Assembly: GCA_018000995.1 (NCBI GenBank)
Contig: JAGNIU010000001.1
Location: 124,001 to 188,000, forward strand
Length of the DNA: 64,000 nucleotides
Reading direction: 5' to 3'
Source: Bacteroidia bacterium
Lineage (GTDB): Bacteria; Bacteroidota; Bacteroidia; B-17B0; Aurantibacillaceae
The position numbers and the translations under genes are program-made. Under the pieces are notes generated by a model. It worked only from the letters and a program-made list of their open reading frames with translations, did no database searches and was not told the origin of the DNA. Positions 1 to 8,400 of this stretch are shown here, piece by piece (position 1 is the stretch's first letter; each line of letters opens with the position of its first letter).

Positions 1-163
1 AAGCAATTCCTTCCTTTAAATCAGAAAACGAAATATTAATGCTGCCGAAAAAAAGGTTAATATATATTAAAAGCGCGGCGAATAAGATAAGCGCAAACGA
101 ATTAAATATAAAAGATCTGGTATTCAAATTTAATTTTTTCTTATTTCGAGACAAATTCGTCAA
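1..163 (-). CDS. FecCD-type ABC transporter permease, N-terminal fragment
   Basis: This is the beginning of a gene that runs off the left edge. The minus-strand frame is open and, after a basic stretch, gives a hydrophobic segment ending in INLFFGSINIS. That matches the first transmembrane helix and the following G-S-[IV]-x-[IL] stretch of FecCD-family permeases, which import iron-siderophore, haem or cobalamin. No ATG lies in this frame after the TGA at 217-215; TTG codons at 163-161 and 199-197 are the possible starts, and I chose 163. It directly follows the periplasmic receptor gene on the same strand, the usual receptor-permease order. The substrate cannot be told from this fragment. Confidence 0.6.
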   Translation of the reverse strand, partial: MTNLSRNKKKLNLNTRSFIFNSFALILFAALLIYINLFFGSINISFSDLKEGIA

Positions 164-191
164 TCGTAATTCGTAACTCTCACTTACAAAT

Positions 192-1382
192 TTACTCAAT
201 CTTTTTATAATACTTCAATTGATGATCAGGCAACAAATGAGGGTGAAATATTTTAATAAAGTCTCTCAATAACTCGTCAGGATTGCTTATGCCGTTCTCA
301 TAATAATCGCTGTAACCTTTAGCGTTACTTCTTTTGGTATTATTATAGAGATTTCCTGTTTTGTAAGGCTTAAATAAATTATAACGTTCGTCGTACGACA
401 ATAAATTTTTTTTCGAATTTACATTTATGAAGAGGTTAAGCCAGAAATCAGCTTCCTTCGCTTTGATATAAACTTCTTCAAAATTTAAAGCAATGCTGCC
501 CGATTTATTTTCACTCTTCCAAATATAATCTGCGCCTGCATCTTTTAAAAAATGAGCCATAAAGCTTTTTCCACCGGGAACATGCCAGGCATCGGCATAT
601 TTAATTTCTGTTAATACAGTTGGTTTGTATTTTACCGTGTCAGTCAATGCTTTTAAACTTAAATAATTTTGTTCAGTAATATCAAATAAAGAATCTGCTA
701 ATTTTTCCTTATCAAAAAAAGCAGCAATAAATTTTATCCACTCAGCACGCGCTAAAGGATGTTCTTCTAAATGATCTAAAGTAATGGCCACTGGAATTCC
801 CGAGTTTAAAATTTTCTCATCGGCATCTTTTTTCGGATTACCCATACCAAACATCAACAATAGTTCAGGATTCAAAACCAAAGTTTGTTCAACACTAATT
901 TGCGGACCTTTTCCTATCTCTTTTATTTTTTGTGAAGCGACTCCATCTATAATAAATTTATTGTTGTAATAATCTACGTTATCTACGGCTACAATTTTAT
1001 CTTGCAAATTTAACATCGTAAGCATAGCTGCGTAAACCGAACTCATGCAAGCAATATTATTTACAGGCGTGGCAACATAAAAAACATCATTTCCTAAATT
1101 TGGTTTTTGTTGGGATTTTGGATAAAGAATAAATGTTGCAGTTGTATCATTACTATCGCGATTACCGAACAAGAATAGCTTTTTGTATTGATCAAAATTT
1201 TCAATACCAAATCGCTTTGCATATTGAAGTACTGTGATTTTACCCCTCTCGATTTGATTTTCATTAGTTATCGCATTGGGATTATCACTACACGACAAAA
1301 CCAATAACCAATAACTTATAACCAGTAACCTATATTGTAACTTTAAAAACACTTCCGTTTGGTTTATTATCCTGCACTTCAA
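192..1382 (-). CDS. ABC transporter substrate-binding lipoprotein (FecB/BtuF/TroA-like)
   Basis: A periplasmic receptor of 396 residues for an iron-chelate, haem or cobalamin importer. A hydrophobic N-terminus ends in a lipobox-like LVLSC with Cys31, so the protein is probably a lipoprotein. The middle holds the helical-backbone receptor pattern: a segment around NNIACMSSVYAAML, then KIVAVDN, then LNPELLLMFG, which is the usual 'hypothesised binding-site then n-P-E-L-[IV]' pattern of this family. The gene overlaps the 3' end of the histidine kinase gene by 53 bases. No downstream ATG precedes the lipobox, so the start is kept although translation could begin later at a non-ATG codon. A FecCD permease follows. 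The family call is firm; the ligand is unknown. Confidence 0.75.
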   Translation of the reverse strand: MKCRIINQTEVFLKLQYRLLVISYWLLVLSCSDNPNAITNENQIERGKITVLQYAKRFGIENFDQYKKLFLFGNRDSNDTTATFILYPKSQQKPNLGNDVFYVATPVNNIACMSSVYAAMLTMLNLQDKIVAVDNVDYYNNKFIIDGVASQKIKEIGKGPQISVEQTLVLNPELLLMFGMGNPKKDADEKILNSGIPVAITLDHLEEHPLARAEWIKFIAAFFDKEKLADSLFDITEQNYLSLKALTDTVKYKPTVLTEIKYADAWHVPGGKSFMAHFLKDAGADYIWKSENKSGSIALNFEEVYIKAKEADFWLNLFINVNSKKNLLSYDERYNLFKPYKTGNLYNNTKRSNAKGYSDYYENGISNPDELLRDFIKIFHPHLLPDHQLKYYKKIE

Positions 1383-2295
1383 TTGTGCCGTTATGTGCTA
1401 AAACTATTTTTTCTACAATGTAAAGTCCGAGTCCGGTACCTTTTGTGTTGCGGGTTTCTTCGTTACCTACTCTGTAAAATTTATCAAATATTTTTGATTT
1501 CTCTTTTTCGGAAATTCCAAAACCATTATCACTTACACTTAAATTCAGTTTACCATTTTGGTTGTTTAAAGAGATAAGCACTTGCGAATTGTCGGGCGAA
1601 TACTTGAAAGCATTTTCAACAAGATTAATAATTATAGAAGGAAATAATAATTTATCCAGCGTGGCAGATAGTCCGTTTTGGATTTCGGTTTTCAAAATGC
1701 CTTTCGCCTTTTTATCAGAAAAATAATTCAGAATAATTTGTTCCGTTAATTCGCTCACATTAACGTTTTCTTTATTCAAAGCTAAATTTTTATCTGCCGA
1801 ATTCGCTAACAACACATCTTCAATTAAACGGTTTAAGCGATTGGTTTCATTCACAGCATTTGTTAAGAGTTGTTCTTGCTGATCGGCCGGAAGTTGCTTG
1901 TGCTTTAATAGTGTTTGTAATTGTAATTTCGTGGCCGCTATTGGCGTTTTTAATTCGTGTGTTACACTTAGTAAGAAATTTTTTTGTTGGTTTACTAACT
2001 CTATTTCTTTGTTCGATGCTTTCCGGATTCTGTAAAAAGCATAAAGCAATAATAATAAGAACACAGTGCCCTCACCAACAATCATGTAAATACGTACTTG
2101 TTTTTTATGCTGAAGGTCGTTGATTTGTTTTTCTAAAGTAATGGCATCTGTAGAGGTAATTTCCATCAACTTTTGCTGCTCGTTGCTAATTTGAGAGGTT
2201 TGCCGAACTAACAAAACTTCCCACCACAAAAATTGCATGATGATGTAACCAAACAGAATGGTAATAACTAACTTCGAACGGTTCCGGCTTTTCAT
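1330..2295 (-). CDS. Sensor histidine kinase, two transmembrane helices
   Basis: A membrane sensor kinase of 321 residues. Helices at about 10-30 and 70-88 enclose a short periplasmic loop of about 40 residues. The HisKA box SVTHELKTPIAA places the phosphoacceptor at His112. An N box (NLVENAFKYSPD), a G1 box (DNGFGIS), an F box (IFDKFYRV) and a G2 box (GTGLGLYIV) form a complete HATPase domain. It lies 40 bases downstream of the TspO gene and overlaps the receptor gene. No response regulator is in view, so its partner is elsewhere or off the left edge. The loop is too small for a large ligand domain; the signal is unknown. Confidence 0.88.
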   Translation of the reverse strand: MKSRNRSKLVITILFGYIIMQFLWWEVLLVRQTSQISNEQQKLMEITSTDAITLEKQINDLQHKKQVRIYMIVGEGTVFLLLLLYAFYRIRKASNKEIELVNQQKNFLLSVTHELKTPIAATKLQLQTLLKHKQLPADQQEQLLTNAVNETNRLNRLIEDVLLANSADKNLALNKENVNVSELTEQIILNYFSDKKAKGILKTEIQNGLSATLDKLLFPSIIINLVENAFKYSPDNSQVLISLNNQNGKLNLSVSDNGFGISEKEKSKIFDKFYRVGNEETRNTKGTGLGLYIVEKIVLAHNGTIEVQDNKPNGSVFKVTI

Positions 2296-2300
2296 CCAGA

Positions 2301-2308
2301 CAAATATA
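2301..2308 (-). promoter_or_regulatory. Possible -7 element before the histidine kinase
   Basis: The minus strand reads TATATTTG, a full match to the Bacteroidota -7 consensus TAnnTTTG. It ends only about 6 bases before the ATG, so a transcript from it would be almost leaderless. The kinase may instead be read through from the TspO gene, in which case the match is chance. Confidence 0.25.
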
Positions 2309-2335
2309 CACGTTTAATGTTATCTTAATTTGTGT

Positions 2336-2803
2336 TTAATTCAGCAAAAAAATAGAAATGTTTAATACAGTTGCAAAACTTACCCAGAGCAAATAGGGCA
2401 CTTGTAGTAAAGATGCTGTTTTATGTATAGGATAATAGACATAGATCATGTAAGCAATACTTAGCCACATAGCAATAATTTCTATTGCTGCGAAACCGGG
2501 CTGTTGCCATGAAAAGAAAATAATACTCCAGAAAAAATTGAGAACTAATTGGGTTATAAAAACAAAAACCACTTTCTTTCTTTCATCCTTTCGGCTGGCT
2601 TGATACACTAAATAAAATGAAATTCCCATTAAAATATATAGCGTCGTCCAAACCGGTCCAAATAAATAATTCGGCGGATTGAATGAGGGTTTGTTTAAAG
2701 TTGAATACCACAAGGGGATATTTTTAGCTGTAAAAAAACCTGATAATCCACCAACAGCTAGCGGAATTAAAATAAACAAAACTAATTTTAGATAATTTTT
2801 CAT
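2336..2803 (-). CDS. tspO: TspO/MBR family tryptophan-rich sensory protein
   Basis: An integral membrane protein of 155 residues with five predicted helices, the normal size for TspO. Diagnostic stretches are the N-terminal GGLSGFFT, the loop WYSTLNKPSFNPPNYLFGPVW and the following LYILMGISFYLVY. TspO proteins bind porphyrins and tetrapyrroles, and bacterial members have been tied to light, oxygen or tetrapyrrole signalling. Its ATG overlaps the stop of the SRPBCC gene (ATGA), so the two are translationally coupled. They share a divergent control region with folE and the B12-type regulator. That context fits a tetrapyrrole- or light-related role; the role itself is inference. Confidence 0.9.
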   Translation of the reverse strand: MKNYLKLVLFILIPLAVGGLSGFFTAKNIPLWYSTLNKPSFNPPNYLFGPVWTTLYILMGISFYLVYQASRKDERKKVVFVFITQLVLNFFWSIIFFSWQQPGFAAIEIIAMWLSIAYMIYVYYPIHKTASLLQVPYLLWVSFATVLNISIFLLN

Positions 2804-3261
2804 TGGTTAAATAGTTGTTCTAGTTTTTTAAATCTATACGCGAAAATGTCTTCCAGTTGTTTTTTCACAAACAAAGCATTCATTACTTTGCCTAAAAATC
2901 CAAATGGCAATTTGTAATGTACAACATCTATCATTTCAACACCTCCATCAACTTCTTTAATAAAATGTTTATGATGCCAGAAGCTGTATGGCCCTACTCT
3001 TTGTTCGTCAATAAAAAAAGATTTATTTACCACAGCCTTAATTTCAGTTACCCAATGTAGCTTAATATTAAAGACGGGCGATATGGTGTATTCAATTATT
3101 TGTCCTGAATACATAGTATTTAAATCCTCCGCCTCCGAAAGAATTTTAAAATCCATTTTATCAGGTGTTATTGCGCTCAGGTTTTTAGGCGAGCTAATGA
3201 AATTCCAAACGGTTTCAAGATCACTCTTTATGAATTGCTTGGTTTTTAGGGTGTGTAGCAT
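2800..3261 (-). CDS. SRPBCC family (START-like) protein
   Basis: A small soluble protein of 153 residues with the SRPBCC beginning TLKTKQFIKSDLETVWNFIS and a later VGPYSFWHHKHFIKEVDGGVEMID segment. This subgroup of ligand-binding or cyclase-like proteins is often listed as a cell-division inhibitor or SRPBCC-like. No signal peptide is present, so it should be cytoplasmic. It is the first gene of the leftward operon SRPBCC-tspO and faces folE across about 166 bases. SRPBCC genes are often found beside light-responsive LitR/CarH regulators. The ligand is not predictable. Confidence 0.78.
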   Translation of the reverse strand: MLHTLKTKQFIKSDLETVWNFISSPKNLSAITPDKMDFKILSEAEDLNTMYSGQIIEYTISPVFNIKLHWVTEIKAVVNKSFFIDEQRVGPYSFWHHKHFIKEVDGGVEMIDVVHYKLPFGFLGKVMNALFVKKQLEDIFAYRFKKLEQLFNQ

Positions 3262-3301
3262 AGCATTAAGGTTAGTTTTAAGCTTTTGGCTTGATTTAGA
3301 G

Positions 3302-3376
3302 CAAAGTACGTTAAAATATGTTTGTTTAACAAATTTATCTAAAAGTTAAACAAAATAAATCTACCTTTGTTTAGCA
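3302..3376. promoter_or_regulatory. Divergent promoter region with three TTTGTTTAAC-like motifs
   Basis: The gap between the SRPBCC gene and folE holds TTTGTTTAAC at 3321-3330, its reverse complement GTTAAACAAA at 3345-3354, and TTTGTTTAGC at 3366-3375. Copy 1 sits in a near-palindrome, GTTTGTTTAACAAAT. A rightward -7 element TACCTTTG (3362-3369) overlaps copy 3. A leftward one, TAAATTTG (3337-3330), abuts copy 1. A second leftward candidate, GTACTTTG, lies at 3309-3302. Repeated motifs over both -7 elements suggest an operator through which one regulator could control both operons. The CarH-like protein at 4612 is the obvious candidate. The motif match is visible; the binding is inference. 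Confidence 0.5.
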
Positions 3377-3427
3377 AATTTCCAATTAATCGGATGTTTG
3401 GCACCAGAACAACTAAAGAGAAACATT

Positions 3428-4147
3428 ATGAAACAGAAAGAAATCACATTAAACACCCTTCTGAACGGGAACAAAATTATGCTAAGTCAATTTAGTCATG
3501 ATGAAATAGGTGACGAACACATTAGTACGGGAATAGAAACACCCATGAAGAAAAATGCCTTTGATATTAGTGACGACGAAAAGATTTCAAAAATTGAATA
3601 TCATTTTAGGGAAATCATGGAAACGCTTGGGCTTGATTTAAATGATGATAGCTTAAAAGGTACACCTCACCGTGTAGCAAAAATGTATATCAAAGAGTTA
3701 TTTAATGGTTTAGATCCTGCTAACAAACCAAAGATTGCTTTGTTTGATAATAAATATCAATACAATGAAATGTTGGTTGAAAAAGGAATTAGTTTTTATA
3801 GCAACTGCGAACATCACTTTGTGCCAATTTTCGGAAAAGCGCACGTTGCCTACATTTCTTCAGGAAAAGTAATCGGCTTATCTAAACTAAATCGTATAGT
3901 AAATTATTTTGCAAAACGACCACAGGTACAAGAACGATTAACCATACAAATTGCTAAAGAATTACAAGCGTGTTTAGGAACTGAAGATGTTGCAGTATTA
4001 ATAGATGCCAAACATTTATGTGTTTCGTCACGCGGCATTAAAGATGAGAGTTCAGCAACTGTAAGTTCGTTTTACGGTGGCAAATTTAAAGAAGATCAAA
4101 CGCGGCATGAGTTTTTGAAATATATTAACTTAAAAACTAACTACTAA
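3428..4147 (+). CDS. folE: GTP cyclohydrolase I
   Basis: Converts GTP to 7,8-dihydroneopterin triphosphate, the first step to folate and pterins. The catalytic half carries both zinc-site regions, SNCEHHFVPIFGKAHVAY and HLCVSSRG, plus GLSKLNRIV and RPQVQERL, all hallmarks of type I enzymes. The frame is open from a TTG at 3398, but the ATG at 3428 is preferred because an AAAGAG ribosome-binding sequence precedes it; this gives 239 residues. The last base of its stop codon is the A of the next gene's ATG. Placement beside SRPBCC, DUF2452 and a B12-type MerR regulator resembles light-induced folE loci of other bacteria, where pterins may serve photolyase or cryptochrome cofactors. Confidence 0.93.
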   Translation: MKQKEITLNTLLNGNKIMLSQFSHDEIGDEHISTGIETPMKKNAFDISDDEKISKIEYHFREIMETLGLDLNDDSLKGTPHRVAKMYIKELFNGLDPANKPKIALFDNKYQYNEMLVEKGISFYSNCEHHFVPIFGKAHVAYISSGKVIGLSKLNRIVNYFAKRPQVQERLTIQIAKELQACLGTEDVAVLIDAKHLCVSSRGIKDESSATVSSFYGGKFKEDQTRHEFLKYINLKTNY

Positions 4148-4563
4148 TGATCAATCCAATTGATATCGATAAGGTAGCCGAAAACCCGGGCTTGATTGCA
4201 TATCCGCACACTATTGGAAGCATAGCGTTCAGACCTGAAGATGTAGGTAAAATAAAAACCCGTGCGTACTCTGCCATGCGGGAACAAACTGATATGCACT
4301 TACGTCAAATTCAAAAACAAGTTACGCTTCTTCTTGATCAAGCTAACGAAATAAAAAGAAGGATGGAAGTAAGTGAAAAAATATATTCGGCAAGTATTTC
4401 GTTTGAACCTTTTGTTGGCAACATCTATCATCTTTATAAAAGAGATAATATGCATAAATTAATGCTTATTAGTCCGGATGAATGGGGCAAATCAAAACCA
4501 TTGGATTTAGAATACGTTTGTACTGCTAAACTTTTAAGTGACCATACCTGGGAAGTCCTTTAG
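4147..4563 (+). CDS. DUF2452 domain protein
   Basis: A soluble protein of 138 residues recognised as DUF2452 from its opening DIDKVAENPGLIAYPHTIGS and the following PEDVGKIKTRAYSAM. There is a helical middle segment and a C-terminal part resembling a small beta domain (GNIYHLYKRDN, MLISPDEWG). No enzyme motif is evident. Its ATG shares a base with the stop of folE, so the two are almost certainly made from one transcript. The biochemical function is unknown; the pairing with folE suggests a pterin or light-response connection. Confidence 0.8.
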   Translation: MINPIDIDKVAENPGLIAYPHTIGSIAFRPEDVGKIKTRAYSAMREQTDMHLRQIQKQVTLLLDQANEIKRRMEVSEKIYSASISFEPFVGNIYHLYKRDNMHKLMLISPDEWGKSKPLDLEYVCTAKLLSDHTWEVL

Positions 4564-4611
4564 TTTATTTGTGAACTATATTCTTTACATTTACTTGAAT
4601 CCAAACACAAA

Positions 4612-5493
4612 ATGAAACTTTATCAAATTGCAGAATTAGAGCAACTCACCGGAATAAAGGCACACACCCTTCGTATTTGGGAAAAAAGATATGGCTTAAT
4701 TGAACCTACCAGAACCTCCACCAATATTAGAAGGTATGACGATGATCAAGTAAAGAAATTACTGAATGTTGCTACCCTATTGGGAAGCGGCTATAAAATT
4801 TCAAAGATTGCAGAGCTGAATGAAAAAGAAGTTTCTGCCATAATAAATTCTCTACAACAAGGTGATTCCATAAACTCCATTAGTGAAGGTTTTATTAACC
4901 AGCTTTTATCAGCCATGATTGGATTTAATGAACAAGCCTTTGAAAAGGCTTATTCAGCAGCAGTTAATAAATTAGGGCTTTTTGATGCTATGCTGAATGT
5001 GTTTTATCCGCTATTTCATAAAATTGGCGTGATGTGGGTAACAGATAATCTCACGCCTGTTCAGGAACACTTTGCCTCTTGTATCATTAAGCGAAAATTA
5101 ATGGCAGCTATCGATGCCCTGCCTATTCCAACTAAAAAGAAAACCTTTCTACTACTTTTGCCGCCGGGAGAATATCACGATGTTAGTCTTTTACTTGCTA
5201 ATTATCTTGTTAAATCAAAGGGATATCACGCCATATACCTAGGACAAAACGTTCCTTACGAAAATATTGATTCGGTTTTAATAGAAACTAAAGCCCAATT
5301 TTTGCTTATGTTTTATGTAAACCCCCGCGATGCTAAAGAAGTTTATGAGGAGATTACAGAACATATTTTCTTACCAAAGGATGTGAAATTTTTAGTAAGT
5401 GGTAACCGACAAATTATGGCTTATCTCGACGAGAAAAAAAATTGCAAAGTTTTGCATTCGCCCCAAGACCTTTTGAAAATATTAGACGCCTAA
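4612..5493 (+). CDS. MerR-family regulator with B12-binding domain (CarH/LitR-like photoreceptor)
   Basis: A regulator of 293 residues. Residues 1-70 form a MerR winged helix (YQIAELEQLTGIKAHTLRIW, then RRYDDDQ). Residues 95-170 form the four-helix B12 cap with the W-x9-EH motif complete: Trp142, Glu152, His153. Residues 175-290 form the Rossmann cobalamin domain with GEYHDVS. There His189 sits where CarH has its lower axial ligand, and Ser192 replaces the usual Gly of ExHxxG. In CarH, adenosylcobalamin drives a DNA-binding tetramer that light breaks. Conservation of these residues argues this protein also binds B12. It ends the folE operon, 48 bases after DUF2452, and its stop overlaps the mfd stop. 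Light sensing is inference. Confidence 0.85.
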   Translation: MKLYQIAELEQLTGIKAHTLRIWEKRYGLIEPTRTSTNIRRYDDDQVKKLLNVATLLGSGYKISKIAELNEKEVSAIINSLQQGDSINSISEGFINQLLSAMIGFNEQAFEKAYSAAVNKLGLFDAMLNVFYPLFHKIGVMWVTDNLTPVQEHFASCIIKRKLMAAIDALPIPTKKKTFLLLLPPGEYHDVSLLLANYLVKSKGYHAIYLGQNVPYENIDSVLIETKAQFLLMFYVNPRDAKEVYEEITEHIFLPKDVKFLVSGNRQIMAYLDEKKNCKVLHSPQDLLKILDA

Positions 5494-8400
5494 TTCTTTT
5501 CGATTAAACTTTCCATTTTAATTAAAACATCCGTTGCCTTGCTAATACTATTCACATCCTCAATAGCTAACATTAGTTTTTCGTTCTGCTCCTTTATTCG
5601 ACTTAAGTGTTTATATTTTTGCGCGTAAGTCATTACAGCATGGAATATAGGAGTAGCAAAATAAGCCGAATCTTTTTGCGCGACAAAATACGCTAGCATT
5701 TTAGAGCCTTTCAATGTAATTTTTTCAAAACCTAAGCTCATGGCTTTCCAACGGAAGCGCACTACATTAATTAATTCAATGGCTTCAGTTGGTACCGGAC
5801 CAAATCTATCGCGTAGATTTTCTTCAAATAATTTTAACTCTTCTTCCTTGGTAATGTTATCGAGTTCGCGGTATAAAATTAAACGCTCAGTCAAATTCTC
5901 AACATAAGAATCCGGAATTAATAATTGTAAATCTGTATCAATAACCGTTTCCTTTACAAACTGTCTCGAGAAAACGGCTTTGCCACTATCTTCAGCACTT
6001 TCGCCAACAGTATCTTTATACCAATTCTCTTCTTTTAATTCACTAACGGCTTCGTTTAAAATTTTCATATAAGTATCAAAACCCATATCATTAATAAAGC
6101 CACTTTGTTCGCCACCCAATAAATTTCCGGCACCGCGAATATCTAAATCACGCATCGCAATTTGAAAACCACTTCCTAAATCACTGAAATCAACAATAGC
6201 TTTTAAACGTTTGCGCGCCTCATTAGTTAAACTGACTTGCGGCGGCGCTAATAAATAACAAAACGCTTTTTTATTACTTCGACCAACTCGTCCGCGCATT
6301 TGATGCAAATCGCTTAATCCAAAATTTTGCGCATCGTTAATTATAATGGTGTTGGCGTTACTAATATCTAAACCGGATTCAATAATTGTTGTCGCTACTA
6401 ACACATCATAACTTCCTTCCATAAACCTCATCATTACTTCTTCGAGTTTATCGCCATCCATTTGTCCGTGACCAATACCAACTCTTGCGTCAGGAACCAA
6501 ACGTTGAATCATTCCCGCTATCTCAGCAATATTCTGTACTTTATTGTGAACGAAGAAAACTTGTCCGCCACGCTTTATTTCATAAGAAACTGCATCGCGA
6601 ATTAATTCTTCACTATAAATACTTAATTCGGTTTGTACAGGGTAACGGTTTGGAGGTGGTGTTGAAATAACCGACAAATCCCGCGCTCCCATTAAACTGA
6701 ATTGTAAAGTTCTTGGGATTGGCGTTGCCGTTAAAGTTAGAGTATCGATTGTTGTTCTTATTAATTTTAATTTATCTTTTATACCAACGCCAAATTTTTG
6801 TTCTTCGTCGATAATCATTAAGCCTAAATCTTTAAACTTAATTTCTTTACTTACTAAACGATGGGTGCCAATAATAATATCGATTTTTCCAGCGGCTAAT
6901 TTTTCAATAATTTCTTTTTGTTCTTTCGCTGTTCTGAAACGATTGATATAATCAATGTTACATGGCAAATCTTTTAAGCGCTCCTGAAAAGTTTTAAAAT
7001 GTTGGTACGCTAAAATTGTAGTAGGAACCATTATGGCAACTTGTTTACTATCGCACACTGCTTTAAAAGCAGCGCGAACTGCAATTTCTGTTTTTCCAAA
7101 ACCAACATCACCACAAACTAATCTATCCATTGGATGGGGTTTTTGCATATCCTTTTTCACATCGGCAGTCACTTTAATTTGATCGGGCGTATCTTCATAA
7201 ATAAATGAAGCTTCCAATTCGTGCTGTAAATAATTGTCTTGTGGATAAGCATGACCAGGTTGTGCTTTTCGTTTTGCATACAATTTAATTAAATCGTAAG
7301 CGAGCTCTTTTACATTGCGTTTTGTTTTTTGTTTTAACGTTGCCCAAGTAGTACTTCCTAATTTATCAATACGCGGAACGTTTCCTTCTTTGCCTGAAAA
7401 TTTACTAATGCGATGTAAACTATGAATGCTTACATATAATATGTCGTTGTCTTTATAAACTAAACGAACTACTTCTTGCGTTTTATTATTGACATTTAAT
7501 TTATGTAAGCCGCCAAATCTTCCAATTCCATGGTCGATGTGCGTTACAAAATCGCCAGGACTCAAACTTAAAATTTCTTTCAGCGTAATCGATTGCGCCG
7601 TTTTTTGTTTTGTTTCTTTTAAACGGAAACGATGATAGCGTTCAAAAATTTGATGATCAGTATAACAAGCTACTTTAATGTCGTGGTCGACAAACCCTTC
7701 GTGAATGTTTAATGATAAATATTCTATTAACGATTCGTGCGTGCGGTGTTCTTTTGCCAGCATGTCATCAAAAATCGTAAACAATCTATCGGCTTGTTTT
7801 GGATTATCGGTAAAGAAATAGTTTTTGTAGCCTTTGGTTTTATTTTCTTTGAGATTATTGATAAGCATCTCAAAATTTTTATTGAACGAAGGTTGTGGGC
7901 TTTGATTAAACTGAATAGCATTTTGCTGATGGATGATATTGTTGCCAAATTCAATCACTGAAAACTTTTCTAAAGCTTCTTTGAAATCGGCTGGCGTAAT
8001 ATACAATTGAGAGGGTTGTAATTGTTTTATTTCTGATTGAAGATTGATGTAAGCGTCTTCTGCTTTTTTATAAAATTCAGAGATAGTATCGCTGGCGAAT
8101 TTTCTATCATCAATATAAACTAAACTTTCATCTTTAAAATAATCGAACACCGAACTGCGCGATTCAATTAATTGTTCTGAATTTATATTAGGTATAATAG
8201 TAACGAAATCATGTTTTGTGTTAGAGAGTTGCGACGAAGGATCGAATGTTTTTATAGATTCCACCTCATCACCAAACAATTCTAAACGGAACGGAAATTC
8301 GTTAGCATAAGAATAAATATCAATAATTCCTCCGCGGATGGAATATTGTCCGGGCTCAAAAACAAAATCAACATGTTGAAAATGGTATTCATTTAAAAAG

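Noticed and set aside
3320-3334. The near-palindrome in front of folE as an intrinsic terminator of a leftward or rightward transcript.
   Set aside because: It is AT-rich, lies in a divergent promoter with no gene ending there and has no T run, so an operator is the better reading.
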